Positions 1 to 9,112 of a stretch of DNA of 28,309 nt are shown here, piece after piece. Source of the DNA: Chara braunii (Eukaryota > Streptophyta > Charophyceae > Charales > Characeae); the NCBI GenBank assembly GCA_003427395.1, contig BFEA01000128.1, positions 546,254 to 574,562 of the forward strand, in the 5' to 3' direction. Under the pieces are notes generated by a model that did no database searches, was not told where the DNA came from, and worked only from the letters and a program-made list of their open reading frames with translations. Within the stretch, counting starts at the first letter, position 1; every line of letters starts with the position of its first letter. The translations under genes and the position numbers were made by a program.

Positions 1-91
1 GGCAGGAAGGGGGTAGCAGGGGTGGTGTCTTAGCCATCTACGGGATAGAGGGGTGACAGCTCATTAGAGTGTCTGAAAACCCTTGGACTCC

Positions 92-98
<7 letters not shown>

Positions 99-122
<24 letters not shown>
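99..122. repeat. (GA)n microsatellite
   Basis: An uninterrupted AG dinucleotide run preceded by a short CA run. It is simple sequence with no coding role visible. Confidence 0.95.
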
Positions 123-1396
123 GTCGTTGTGTGGTACTTGCAACACTGGTTGATTTAGTCTCTGGTGAAGTCACAGTATTACTGCCATTGTGCTCCGAGG
201 AAGATGCTGACTGAGCGCCGCGGGGCATTAGAATGACCACAGTGGGATTATAATACCCCAGAGCAGGCACTTAGCAAGGAGGAATGGCACTTCGCAAGGC
301 AATAGAAGTCTGAGTGCAGCACCGAGAGGGAGGTGGTGGGGACTGGCAGAGGGTCTCAGCTATGCCTGGTTGCAGGTGTGGGTTCAAGCATCATGCGCTG
401 GAGCAAGGAGAGGAAAACTCCTCTCTGCACAGTGATAACAGGTGAGGTGGAAAGCTGCAAGGAAGTTGCTGTGTGTAGGTAGAGGGAGGAGTTTGGAGGA
501 AGGGCAGAGCAGGGAATGGGGTGGATGGGTTCATGGCGGCTCTGTGCTTTGATAGAGAAAGTGTTTGTTTGTGTGGGGGGTTGATAAGTGGGAAGTACTG
601 GAGGTAGGGGGTTGAGGAATATGGGTAGCGGTAGTGGTTCTTTGTGGGTATGTAATGGTCCATGCGGATTGGGGTGAGGCAGTTTAGGAAGCTCCACGCT
701 GGCAGGCTCCATTGTGCGTTGGTGTGATCCGTTTTTTTTTTTTTTTCAATTTTAGTAACCGCTGGATGGCAGACAGTGTCCATTGGTCGTGAAGTTTGGA
801 GATAGCAGCAATGGATGGCGGGCTATGTTTTGTCAGTAGGGAGGCGATAAAGGGTTAGAGCGATAGTTTATCGGGATGCGCTGTTCATTGCTTAGTGGAA
901 GGGGGATGAGGGGTGGCTTCGCATGTTTTTCATTTCGACGAACGGGGTAGTACCTGAGAGTGGGAAGTTTTTTTTTGTATTTTGTTTGGATTTCCCCGGT
1001 CGGTGCTGTGCCTTTGGGCGGGCGGGAGGAGTCTTTTCTGAAAGGAATGCGTATTAAATTTGAAAATGTTCTATAGCATTTTAAGGGTTAGTTTAAAAAA
1101 AGAAGAGGGTTAGTAAGGTGGTGGGGGGGTACAGCAGGTGTGCTGTTTTTGGTGCAAGGTCAGGGGAAATTTGGTGGTGTATTTTGGGGCTTGCATTTGG
1201 TGCAAGGTCTCAGGGGGAAAACGTGTGTGGGTCTGGTGTGTTTTAGTCCAGCCCCGTTTCTTTGTATAGCTCGTTTGGTGGAGATCTTAGACGGATGTGG
1301 TGGTTATGGGTGGTGGTGTTTTTCATTTGGGGAGAGGGGGTAGGAGGGTTGTAATGCGTCTTTTGGCGGTCGTCATTTCTCCTCTTTGGCCCACAG
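123..1396. other. No recognised gene; G/T-rich DNA
   Basis: Open frames on both strands are short and have biased composition (Pro/Ser/His-rich on the minus strand because the plus strand is G/T-rich). I see no domain, splice structure or RNA gene. A phrase resembling TTGGTGCAAGGTC occurs twice, near 1150 and 1197, which suggests a small local duplication. Short poly-T runs lie near 731-746 and 969-976. Confidence 0.5.
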
Positions 1397-1530
1397 TCGG
1401 CAGTAGTTCCCATGCGTGGGTTTCGGACGGGAAGCGTCTGCTCTTCAAACCTCGTTGTATTGACGGAGATATTCATTTCTATGAAGTGGTAGACTGCATT
1501 CGTAACGGGGCTGGGTGGGTAGAGACGTAA
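1397..1530 (+). CDS. Possible terminal exon of an unknown protein
   Basis: A pyrimidine-rich tract ends in CCCACAG at 1390-1396, a good 3' splice-site shape. It is followed by an open frame of about 44 codons that stops with TAA at 1528-1530. The peptide has ordinary globular composition, with segments such as SDGKRLLFKPRC and DIHFYEVVDCI, unlike the low-complexity ORFs around it. I recognise no family. No matching upstream exon or start was found within the window, so this could equally be a decayed coding fragment or a chance frame. If real, it would be the last exon of a plus-strand gene. Confidence 0.18.
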
Positions 1531-1917
1531 AATGCAGGGTGATGGTATTTGTTTCGTGTGTGTCCAATATATATCCCATGGTGTACACACCATGCCCCTG
1601 ATGCCACTAATGGTAACCCCACCCCAGGCCATAACCAAACTTTTGCTGTATGCCGCCACTCTACGTCTCATGGAACTCTTACCCGATTCATTTGTAGCTT
1701 GCTATGACCCATGACCAGGTTCTCAGAGTGCAAAACAAACGGGGAGGAGGGCATGGGAAAGGTGGGAGGGGCACCGAACAGGCAATCCAGGAAGTGCAAA
1801 GACCGAAAGAGGGAAAAAAAAGAGCGGACGATGATAGGAATCCCTGTATTGATGGTTTGAGTCATGAAGCCTTTGACCCATGTGGAAGGCACTGTCCACG
1901 AGCGGGACATAGCAGAA

Positions 1918-2270
1918 GGTAGCAACTCAGAGAAGTACCAGGCAACGTTGCCGGAGCTGCAGAACTGCGTATCTCCGTAGACGATTGCAGGACGTGGAAG
2001 GCACAACGAATGCGGATGGGCAGTAAAGCACATCGAGGCACGCAATAGCAGCAAGCAACAACTCAGCGAAGCAGCACCAAGCAACACTGCAGGAGCAGCT
2101 GAACTACGTATTGCTAAAGAGGAGTGCAGGAGGCAGAAGGCACGGTATGCAGATGGGCGGTAACGCTGCAGAGCAGCGATGACGGCATGGAAAGCATGCG
2201 GGACGAAAGGCAGTGGCGGAGCACATGATCTACGTATATCCAACACGGAGAAAAGTGGCACATCACCTTA
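1918..2270 (+). repeat. Diverged tandem repeat, about 130 bp, coding-like
   Basis: Two units of about 130 bp, near 1918-2050 and 2051-2190, share phrases such as AGCAACTCAG, GGAGC(T)GCAGAACT and GATGGGC(A/G)GTAA. A third partial unit follows to about 2270. In one plus-strand frame both main units translate to a peptide containing AGAAELRI, so the repeat may come from a coding sequence, for example a helical region of a transposon protein. Frames are interrupted by stops and no domain is recognised. Confidence 0.5.
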
Positions 2271-2692
2271 CTTACGTCACACGTGAACCCTGTAGACTGT
2301 TTGGTTCCCACCACCCGCTGAGCAGGGAGTCACTCAGACGAGCATTCATAATTACCCGTGGGAGACAGACATCCTAACCGAGAGACCCCCATTAAGAGTG
2401 CTGGAGGCACTCCAAACGAAGAATGACCGATTATTTGGCACTACTTGAAGGTGCTCAGCTAGGGGGGCTAAAAAGTACTAGAAAAAAAATACAGCGAAGA
2501 AAGAAAACATCCATAGAAATGATTTTTTTGTACAGTAACATGAACTTGGCCAGGACCAGCATTGAAAGGTCGCTGACCTTGATCTCCACTCTTCGGATTC
2601 TGCATCACAGAATCAATCCTGCTAACCATTGTAACTGTAAATGATCAGTGTTGATTGATATCATAGTACAGAATGTGAATTGACTCTGTTTT
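2271..2692. other. No recognised gene
   Basis: A 73-codon plus-strand frame (2423-2644) is basic and shows no domain. This stretch leads into the decayed mitochondrial group I intron, and its right part may belong to the same insertion. I see no other structure. Confidence 0.4.
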
Positions 2693-3047
2693 TTGTTCGG
2701 ACTCTTCATGTATAGTCTCTGAGGATCCTACACAGACATATGTTGGTTTCCTGCGGATTATCCATTGTGTATTGAAATTCATTCAATAAATAGGTTAGGA
2801 CTTTCCCGCATATAGTGAAGTAATAAGGTCAGAGATTACTCGTCTGACACGGCAATGAGTTTACCACTTTCATCGGCGAACAACCGAACCCTTGGAACCT
2901 CGACCTTCCACCATTACTGATGGGGTAAGACTATGCCTTCACCATATTCACTACAGTCACCTGTAAGAACTTAGGTACGAGCTGTATGAATGATGTGTGC
3001 AAGAAAGACAGAGTCAGACACATCATTCTCATCACAAGAGAGAATTT
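2693..3047 (-). other. Degenerate group I intron core in a mitochondrial nad5 insertion
   Basis: Read on the minus strand, this follows directly after the nad5 exon ending in GILQ. It shows conserved group I core segments in the right order. A P-like segment (ATGCGGGAAAGTCC) lies at about 2797-2812. A Q-like segment (GATAATCCGCAGGAAACC) lies at about 2745-2763. An R-like segment (CCTCAGAGACTATA) lies at about 2711-2724, closely followed by an S-like AGTCC at about 2700-2704. CTTCA..TATA near 2811-2820 can pair with TATACATGAAG, as expected for P3. There is no room for a P8 hairpin between R and S, so the core is probably broken. No homing endonuclease ORF is present. The identification is by motif and exon context, not by folding. 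Confidence 0.7.
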
Positions 3048-3245
3048 TTGTAAAATTCCTGTAGTTGCCGCAAAAAAGGACGTCATAGCTCTCACAAAAG
3101 TAATCACAATTAAAGCCTTGGGTGCGTATTCAAATAAGGGAGAACACCTTGCCATCATGAAAACACCTGCTGTTACCATAGTAGCTGCATGAATCAGAGC
3201 TGATACTGGGGTAGGGCCCTCCATAGCGTCCGGTAACCAACACAT
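3048..3245 (-). pseudogene. nad5: nad5 exon fragment (mitochondrial NADH dehydrogenase subunit 5), nuclear copy
   Basis: The minus strand encodes about 64 residues that match the central proton-channel region of Nad5, a membrane subunit of respiratory complex I. Diagnostic phrases are [35 protein letters not shown] and AATTGILQ. The frame is intact here, but it starts abruptly just before WLPD and stops matching after GILQ, where the group I intron begins. Nad5 is normally more than 600 residues, so this is one exon-sized piece. Upstream it is fused to a ccmFC fragment, an arrangement that could not make a working protein. It is best read as mitochondrial DNA inserted in the nucleus. A mis-joined mitochondrial read in the assembly is the alternative. 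Confidence 0.88.
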
Positions 3246-3247
3246 GC

Positions 3248-3454
3248 TATGTTTCCATAAATGGATTGAAAAGTAGGTCCATGTAATTGATCAATACTTC
3301 GTAAACAACACAACCTTCCGTTGCCTATATTTTGTTCAAAACCAAAGTGCATGATTTGAGTAATTTGTATCTTTTTTGTATTGAATAAGATAACACCTGT
3401 AATCAAAATACAAACTCCTCCATGTGACAAAATCATATTCATTGGTGCAGAAGG
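3248..3454 (-). pseudogene. ccmFC: ccmFC fragment (mitochondrial cytochrome c maturation), nuclear copy
   Basis: About 69 residues on the minus strand match the plant mitochondrial CcmFC protein, a membrane subunit of the haem-lyase module of cytochrome c maturation. Visible signature phrases are [29 protein letters not shown] and SIYGN. The match begins next to an N at 3455 and ends at about 3248, where the nad5 exon starts in a different frame. CcmFC is normally several hundred residues, so both ends are missing. The region before the N reads as hydrophobic residues in a frame of unclear origin. ccmFC in mitochondrial DNA is a land-plant and streptophyte-algal trait, which supports the lineage call. 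Confidence 0.82.
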
Positions 3455-3569
3455 NTTGAACAAAAAGAAACTGAAAAAGAGAGAAAAACAAAGAGCACAG
3501 CAGAAAGACTCTAGATACGACAAATCTGCAATTAACTCGATGAAAATTACATGAATAATAAATAAAACA

Positions 3570-3660
3570 CACAGTGCGTGCTTGCGGGCGGGCGGCGTGT
3601 GGGCGCGTGTGGGTGCGTGCGTGTGCCTGGAGAGAGGGGTGTGAGGTGTGCAGTCAGGAG
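3570..3660. repeat. GT/GC-rich degenerate minisatellite
   Basis: Repeated GTGCGTG, GGGCGG and GTGTGGG phrases make a strongly G/T-rich plus strand. No gene is visible around it. Another G-rich stretch lies near 3820-3850. Confidence 0.7.
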
Positions 3661-3867
3661 GTGGAGTACAAAGCGGGGGGAGTGGAGGGCTATAATACTA
3701 AACGGGTAAGGAGACGGACATAACTTATTCAACCCCGGTGAAGGTACTCGTAGTGAAGAACTCGCTGCGAAGACTCAAGCTCGTCGTGAAAGGGGATCAC
3801 TGGAAATAGCCTGCCCTGTGGGGAGGGGGGAGGGGGTGGGTGTGGGAAGTACCCCTCCACAATGACA

Positions 3868-4165
3868 GCTTCTCATGTCATTTCCCCTTTCTCTGATGTA
3901 GTGCGAATGAACGTGACATTGTGACCTGGTAACATTTCAGGGCTGCCATAACTTGCGTAACACTGATTTATAATTTTATAGTACTAATTTTATACTGAAT
4001 CATGACAGTGATTTACACCGAATCATGAAAGGGGGCATAGCCTCCGTACTCCATGCCCTGCCACAGCATCTTGTCATGCCATCTCCCCTTGCTGTAACAT
4101 TTTAGTATGGATGCTCATCTCATTGTGGTCCAATAACATTTCAGGCTGCTACAACTTCGGTAGTT
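3868..4165 (+). repeat. Imperfect direct repeat, about 95 bp, two copies
   Basis: Two diverged copies, about 3868-3965 and 4069-4165, share TCATG(T/C)CAT(T/C)TCCCCTT and AACATTTCAGG(G)CTGC. They are separated by about 100 bp of AT-rich DNA. The second copy leads into a poly-T tract and a dispersed repeat copy. Confidence 0.55.
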
Positions 4166-4305
4166 TTTTTTTTGTTTTTTTTTTTTATAAAGCACCCCCA
4201 CCAGTGTTAGTGATGCTGATAAGAGCAGACACCACTAGCACCTGGGAAGAGGCTCCATCTATTGGTGGGGTGCATCACCTGCTGGAAACCGGGTCCAGCG
4301 TCCCA
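4164..4305 (+). repeat. Dispersed repeat family A, copy 1, with poly-T on its left
   Basis: After an interrupted T-rich tract (4164-4187), the block 4211-4305 carries GAGCAGACACCACTAGCAC, CATCTATTGGTGGGG and CTGGAAACCGGGTCCAGCGT. The same order occurs at 21848-21944 in the same orientation and at 25944-26030 in reverse. Copy 2 also has a T-rich tract just to its left. Three copies in 28 kb indicate an interspersed repeat, perhaps a non-autonomous retroposon whose A-tail lies at the left on the complementary strand. Confidence 0.7.
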
Positions 4306-4764
4306 TATATAGATCGGAGACAATGGACTTGGCCGAACAGCATTTGATTGCCCTCTCACGACGGGATTGACTGCCCGTCCAATTATCAGCCAGGTCACAG
4401 CATTTATGAAGATCTAGCTGGCCATGGCGAGGGTAACTAACTGTCCTCCAGTCTACCCAAATCTTTCAAAATCATAACAGTGCATTGCAAACCCTCGTCA
4501 AGGCAGCAATCTTAGAACTCATTACGAAGACAGAGGCACGATGGGTGGGAATGGACATCTGAGAGAGAACTCAGCGGACAGAATCTTGGCAACAACTGGG
4601 TATCATAGGGAGTCTCCCGCCGGCCAGGGGTAGAATCTGCCACCCTGGGTCCAACCATTTCCCCTGCCCCATTGTGAAACTCTTTATAAGGATGTGTATA
4701 TAATGCTTGCCGGTGATAAGCAACCAACGGACTGTCGCCCCCAGAAAGGGGCATGTGTAGTTTT

Positions 4765-4936
4765 GGTTAAACCACCAGTACTTGGCCCAGCTGTCGGCCG
4801 CGGAAAAAAATGGAGTAGAAACGTTTCTAGTTCGATGAATTTGGGCGCTCCTGTAGTGGCCCATATGTGCGTTTCCTAAAATCGCATAGCGTTAACGGGC
4901 ATGACTTTAGGAAGTGCTGGTGGTTTAAACCACTAG
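4765..4936. mobile_element. Candidate small element bounded by GGTTTAAACCACCAGTAC-type inverted ends
   Basis: GGTTAAACCACCAGTAC at 4765-4781 and its inverse, inside the near-palindrome CTGGTGGTTTAAACCACTAG at 4917-4936, bracket about 170 bp without coding capacity. A related pair of ends brackets 7099-7413. The ends look like terminal inverted repeats of a MITE-like family. No target-site duplication is clear to me. Confidence 0.35.
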
Positions 4937-5042
4937 TACCTCCGAGCCTGTTTTTGCCGGCACTGAATTTTACCGCGCTCCGACAAGTTTGCCGAGCCTG
5001 GGTACCACTCCGTTTTCTTTCTGGTACTCTCACGGAAAGAAC

Positions 5043-5120
5043 CAAAAAAAAAAAAAAAAAGACGAAGAAAAGTTGCGGCCGTGAATTCGGAAGAAAAGGA
5101 GAAAAAAAAAAGGAAAGAAG
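5043..5120 (+). repeat. A-rich low-complexity tracts
   Basis: An uninterrupted A run of about 17 starts at 5043, followed by A/G-rich sequence with another A run near 5102-5111. Either could be the tail of an old retroposon, but no body is recognised upstream. Confidence 0.7.
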
Positions 5121-5427
5121 CCTTGGGCCGTGATTGCAGTTGTATACATTCTTGGAAGTGGTAGAGTGAGTGTGCCGTCAGTGTGAAGGCGTCTTCTCAG
5201 CCCCGTGGCGAGGTTGTCGGATTCGATCCTCCGTGAAAATGGGTGGATACATTCCCCTTAGTACCAGTGTGATGAGTATTACGATCCTCTGACTAAACAC
5301 AGCTTGAGCAGACCACGGACGGTTTGAGCAATTCGTGGATTCCCCCCTGCCTCATTGGCAGGGGACTTGTACGAAACACACGAGCAAGAGAAAAAAAAGA
5401 AAAAAGAAAAAGAAAACGGTAACATCC

Positions 5428-5631
5428 AGAATGTGACCGCCTTGCCGGGGCCAGGTCCCACTAGCAGCGTCGAGTTTCCTCAACGCCTGAATCTGGACGT
5501 GTTTGTGGATATGTGCAGAAATCGCGTTGAGTTTTCTCAACCGCACATCTCCACGAACGAGTCCAGATTCAGGCGTCGAGGAAACTCAACGCTGCTAGTG
5601 GGACCTGGCCCCCGGCGAGGTGCATTCTGTG
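5428..5631. mobile_element. Foldback (palindromic) MITE-like element, copy 1
   Basis: The whole block is one long imperfect palindrome. The left arm starts CAGAATG, runs through CCTTGCCGGGGCCAGGTCCC, CACTAGCAGCGTCGAGTTTC and GCCTGAATCTGGAC, and is repeated inverted on the right, ending in CATTCTG. The central 55 bp of each arm differ at only about three positions. A loop of about 25-40 bp contains the phrase GTTGAGTTTTCTCAAC. A second copy lies at 26618-26779, with its loop in the opposite orientation. There is no coding capacity. The short non-coding foldback structure with multiple copies is typical of a MITE or foldback transposon mobilised in trans. The transposase family is not known to me. 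Confidence 0.75.
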
Positions 5632-5773
5632 GAGGAAGACTCGACTCTGAGCACGGCCTCCAAGACTACCTTGCCCGACATTATTGCAGTAGAGATAGTA
5701 TTTTCTTTTTTCCTTTTTCTTTCACTCGCGGGCAATATAAAAATCTGATTTACGGGACAATGCTGACCCTGTG

Positions 5774-5954
5774 CCCCCCCCCCCCAATAACATCGGGAAC
5801 TCTGCATGAACATCGTAATTTCCCAACACTGGCGGAGGTATGCGTGGTTAAAAAAAAAAAATAAAAAAAAATCTGTTAAAACTTAAAACCACGTGGTACA
5901 ACAAGAAATATGTAGCAGCGAACAGGAGTGAAAACCTGGAGCATTCCTCGCTCT

Positions 5955-6001
<47 letters not shown>
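5774..6001. repeat. Homopolymer cluster: C12, interrupted A tract, T44
   Basis: There are 12 C at 5774-5785, an A-rich tract at about 5851-5871 and an uninterrupted run of about 44 T at 5958-6001. Such lengths are likely imprecise in the assembly. The T44 could be the reverse-strand poly-A tail of a retroposed sequence to its left, but no body is recognised. Confidence 0.9.
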
Positions 6002-6002
<1 letters not shown>

Positions 6003-6321
6003 TTGGAGCTCCCTCAGCAACAACTCCTCCCCTCCATGCGCATCATGATGTGATTTCTACAACCCTAACGTTGTGATGGGCAACTTCACCGCCAATGCTG
6101 CTTTCTTGTCTGCGTGGGATGTAGGCCCAAAACAAATGTGAAAGAAGAGGGTGTGCCAAAGATTTCAGCAAAGACTGGGCAAGGAGTTCTGGGTCTGAAG
6201 GCTGTGAACTAGAATCTCTATGTATCGGTGTTCTGGAATGAAGCTAATTGAAGAACAGGGAAGAGAGAGAGAGATGATGACAACAGAATTCTCACCAAGA
6301 AGAGAGAATACATAACCAAGC

Positions 6322-6447
6322 CATGTGGTAGACGCCGACATTGGGAAATGCTTTGATCGAACCAACACTTCGTGCGTCTTGGAAAAGCTAGACACATATC
6401 CTGTGATGAGGAATCAGATTAAGGCCTGGTTGAAAGCAGACATGCAA
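6322..6447 (+). pseudogene. Fragment of a group II intron reverse transcriptase
   Basis: A short plus-strand stretch of about 42 codons matches the start of the RT palm of group II intron-encoded maturases. It shows the VVDADIGKCFD motif, which holds the first catalytic Asp region, then LEKLDTYP and QIKAWLKA, which follow at the usual spacing. A stop precedes it at 6313-6315, and the match ends after WLKAD. The downstream 119 codons to 6804 stay open but show no RT or maturase motifs (no YADD). A complete protein is normally over 400 residues, so this is a relic. In this lineage the likely source is an organellar group II intron inserted into the nucleus. Confidence 0.65.
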
Positions 6448-7098
6448 GTAATCTACAAATTTGGTATAAATGGTTATCATCATAATATCATCATGGCTTT
6501 GACACCTTTGTTTCCCTGCTCCGAATGTGGTGCGCGTACATGTGGGATTGTGCACATCGATCGACCATGGTGCGCACATGCATCTCACAAAGCGAGGAAT
6601 CTGAAGTGGGTGGCTGTTGTCAATCCATCCATTTATCTATGGCCTTCCTCCCCTGAGCGGAGCGGTGCGAGCAAGTACAACCACGCTGACAATAGCGAGT
6701 CTCAATGCCTGAACAAGAAGGTTTGGCCAAAAGCGTGCTATGCCGGGCCAGGAAATGACGTGGGCGTATGGCCTCTCTCTGAGGAGCAATGGCAGAAAGA
6801 CTGAGTGAGGGACAAATGAAGTCTCCCTAGGCAAAAAGCCAGATCCAACAAACCCTGAACGTTGAAGTTTGTCAGGAAAGAGACATATGGCTCATTCTGC
6901 ACCTCGAATGAATGAACGTCCCACTCACATACACGTGTCCGCCACGTGTCCGCTATTCATTGTCCAGAAACAAAAGTGGGTTCCTGAGAGCTGCGGGGTT
7001 GCACACACGAGATAGAGCAGGGGCGGATGGCAGGAAATAGGAGCGTAGATGTTTTATTAACTTTTCTCCTGAGTTATGGAAAAAACAAAAAAAAACTA
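6448..7098. other. No recognised gene
   Basis: The plus-strand frame continuing to 6804 and its minus-strand counterpart show no domain. The remainder has no ORF of note. Confidence 0.4.
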
Positions 7099-7413
7099 GG
7101 TTAAACTACCAGTATCTACTGGTTGGGGCGGCCGTTAACACGGAAACCGAATCGGCCTGCCGCTCAAATTCATTCAAGGCCAAAGGGTACAAAACATGTG
7201 GTAGGTACTGGTTGGGGCGGCCGTTAACACTGAAGCCGAATCGGCCTGCCACTCCGGTCCAAATTCATTCGAGGCCGGAGGGTACAAAAAATGTGGTAGG
7301 TACTAGTTGCGGCGGTCGTTAACCTGGAAACCGAATCGGCTGACTCTCAGGTTCAAATTCATTGGAGGCTGGAGGGTACGAAAAATGTTGTAGGTACCGG
7401 TGGTTTTAAAAAC
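7099..7413. mobile_element. Candidate small element with inverted ends and an internal 90-bp tandem repeat
   Basis: The left end GGTTAAACTACCAGTAT (7099-7115) and the right end GGTACCGGTGGTTTTAAAAAC (7393-7413) are inverted relatives of each other and of the ends near 4765 and 4936. Between them is a unit of about 90 bp in three copies, each containing GGTTGGGGCGGCCGTTAAC, CCGAATCGGC and GAGGGTAC(A/G)AAA, starting near 7121, 7210 and 7304. No coding capacity is visible. The units contain TTCAAATTCATT, loosely like a pol III B box, but no matching A box is seen. Confidence 0.5.
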
Positions 7414-8963
7414 AACAACAAAAAAAAACAGCAACAAGAGTTCCGCAAAGGCGGACAGTCAAATGCCGCACGGATGAGAAAAGCATGCAACTAGAGATGG
7501 ACATCCAATAACTCGTGAACGCTCGCTCGCCACTGAGGTTACAGAATAGCAAGGAGGAAAAGGAAAAACTAGAAACAAGTTTCGAACCAGATACTTTATA
7601 GAGGGAGGGAGCTATTCATAGATTTACAGAATTACGTCGATAACTTGATACAAGTAGATATAGCAAGACACCAAAGTTCGGTCTCGGACGAAAAATGCAC
7701 AACTACTCGTACTGATTTATGCACATACAACACGAAAGCTCACATTCAGAAGAAGAAATTTCGTCTTTCATCAACAAATAGGAAAAACATGGAGGAGCGG
7801 AAAGCACGGTATCCTGCTCTCTACCATGTGGCATCCTTGCTGGAGGTCACCCGATCTCACCACCATTTGGCCCAGTCGAAATCTGCAATGATCGTCAAGC
7901 CGCCAATCGGATGACACTGCCAATTTGAACAGCCTACAGCTAGTCGCACCGAGACGATGCAACTTTACCTGATCTCGAACAACGTGCTGGAACCCTCCGA
8001 CAATAAACTCAATCTGGCTACTTGAATGGAAATGAGAGAGAGCAAAGAAATTGCACTTGCAAGATTCAGAGTTATGTGGACAGGAAAGATTGTGCATATG
8101 CTTAAGGGGGGAAAGAGATACGGAGAAGGAGAGAGGGAGGAGGAGAAGTTTCAGGTGCTGTGCGGAATTGAGTGTGCCTCCATGGGAGAGTCGGCATGCA
8201 CAACCATGAGGCCAGTTAGGAAGGAGAGAGGAAGGGAGTGGGGCGAAGGATATCAAGGAGGGGACGGATGATGCACGAAGGAAGGAACAAGCGGGAGAGA
8301 GGAAAGATGGGAGAAGCAGGGGGAAGACTGTTTGAACTGTTGGAGAGAGCAGCAAGGGTAGAAGATCGCACACCACTGAAGACAAGGTGCATAGAGGTAC
8401 TCGCAAACGTACAAGGGAAAACAAGGAAGCTTGAGAATGATAGGGTGATCGAAGTCTGTTAGTCGATACCTAAAATATGAGGCCTATGCGTGCAATTCAA
8501 AAAGAATTCATGCACGCTCGCTAAGGCACAAGGAAAAAAAAAAAAAAAAAAAAAAAAAAAGACGAAAAGGATTGAGAAAGATAAATGATTATCCTACTGA
8601 TCCTACAAAAACGAAAAGGGCCAAATAAAAATTGATATATGCCGTAGGACGTCGAGAAAAGCTTGGCATCGAAGATGGTCGAGCAACAATTTCGTCAAAA
8701 GTTAATTTTTTAGTGAGGTATCTACGGTGCAGTCACATCTTCAGTTCTAAATCCCTGGATACAACACATCCCCACCCAACCCTAAAGCTAGGTTGGATAT
8801 ATTCACGATTTTCCTCGCTTTGGAGTAAAATTCGTTGAAACCGCTTTTGAAACTGAAAAGTTGAAAACGTTGACTGTGCCCTAGTTTTCCCTTTTCTTGT
8901 TTTTTGAATGAAATTAAAACCGATGAAATTGGCATGATTCAGGTCAAAACTTGTAACTTTTGA
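7414..8963. other. No recognised gene; purine-rich block and poly-A
   Basis: The plus strand from about 8026 to 8460 is rich in GAGAGAGG/GGAAGG sequence. This keeps long frames open on both strands, including a 217-codon minus-strand frame rich in Leu, Ser and Pro. I see no domain or splice pattern. A run of 27 A lies at 8534-8560. Confidence 0.5.
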
Positions 8964-9112
8964 GGATCCGACGTTCTTAAAATGCCGAACCCCTTAGAAT
9001 GTAGACTTAGCTGGAGTCCAGGGGGTTGGACGTTGTAAGAATGCTAGACCCCCTGGATGTATCTGGACTTAGCTGGCGTCCAGGCGGTACAACATTTTAA
9101 GAATGTCGAACC
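8964..9112 (+). repeat. 62-bp tandem repeat, about 2.4 copies, with internal hairpin
   Basis: Units start near 8964, 9024 and 9086. Shared phrases are ACGTT(C/G)T(T)AA(A/G)AATG, ACTTAGCTGG(A/C)GTCCAGG and GAACC. The middle unit contains CCAGGGGGT (9018-9026) and its inverse ACCCCCTGG (about 9048-9056), which can form a 9-bp stem. Confidence 0.7.

Noticed and set aside
356-783. Two overlapping minus-strand frames of 118 and 130 codons
   Set aside because: Both are Pro/Ser/His-rich in overlapping frames, as expected from a G/T-rich plus strand; no family resemblance.
2931-3245. 104-codon minus-strand frame as a complete small gene
   Set aside because: Its first part is a Nad5 exon piece and its last 38 codons run into the group I intron; it is not a gene of its own.
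5190-5245. B-box-like GGATTCGATCC suggesting a tRNA or SINE
   Set aside because: No convincing A box or cloverleaf upstream at the right distance.
5355-5864. 169-codon plus-strand frame
   Set aside because: It spans A-rich sequence, the palindromic foldback element and poly-C; no domain, and the palindrome explains the similar minus-strand peptides.
7771-8424. 217-codon minus-strand open frame, the longest in the window
   Set aside because: It is the complement of a purine-rich plus-strand block, so its Leu/Ser/Pro bias follows from composition. No domain, splice signal or conservation evidence.
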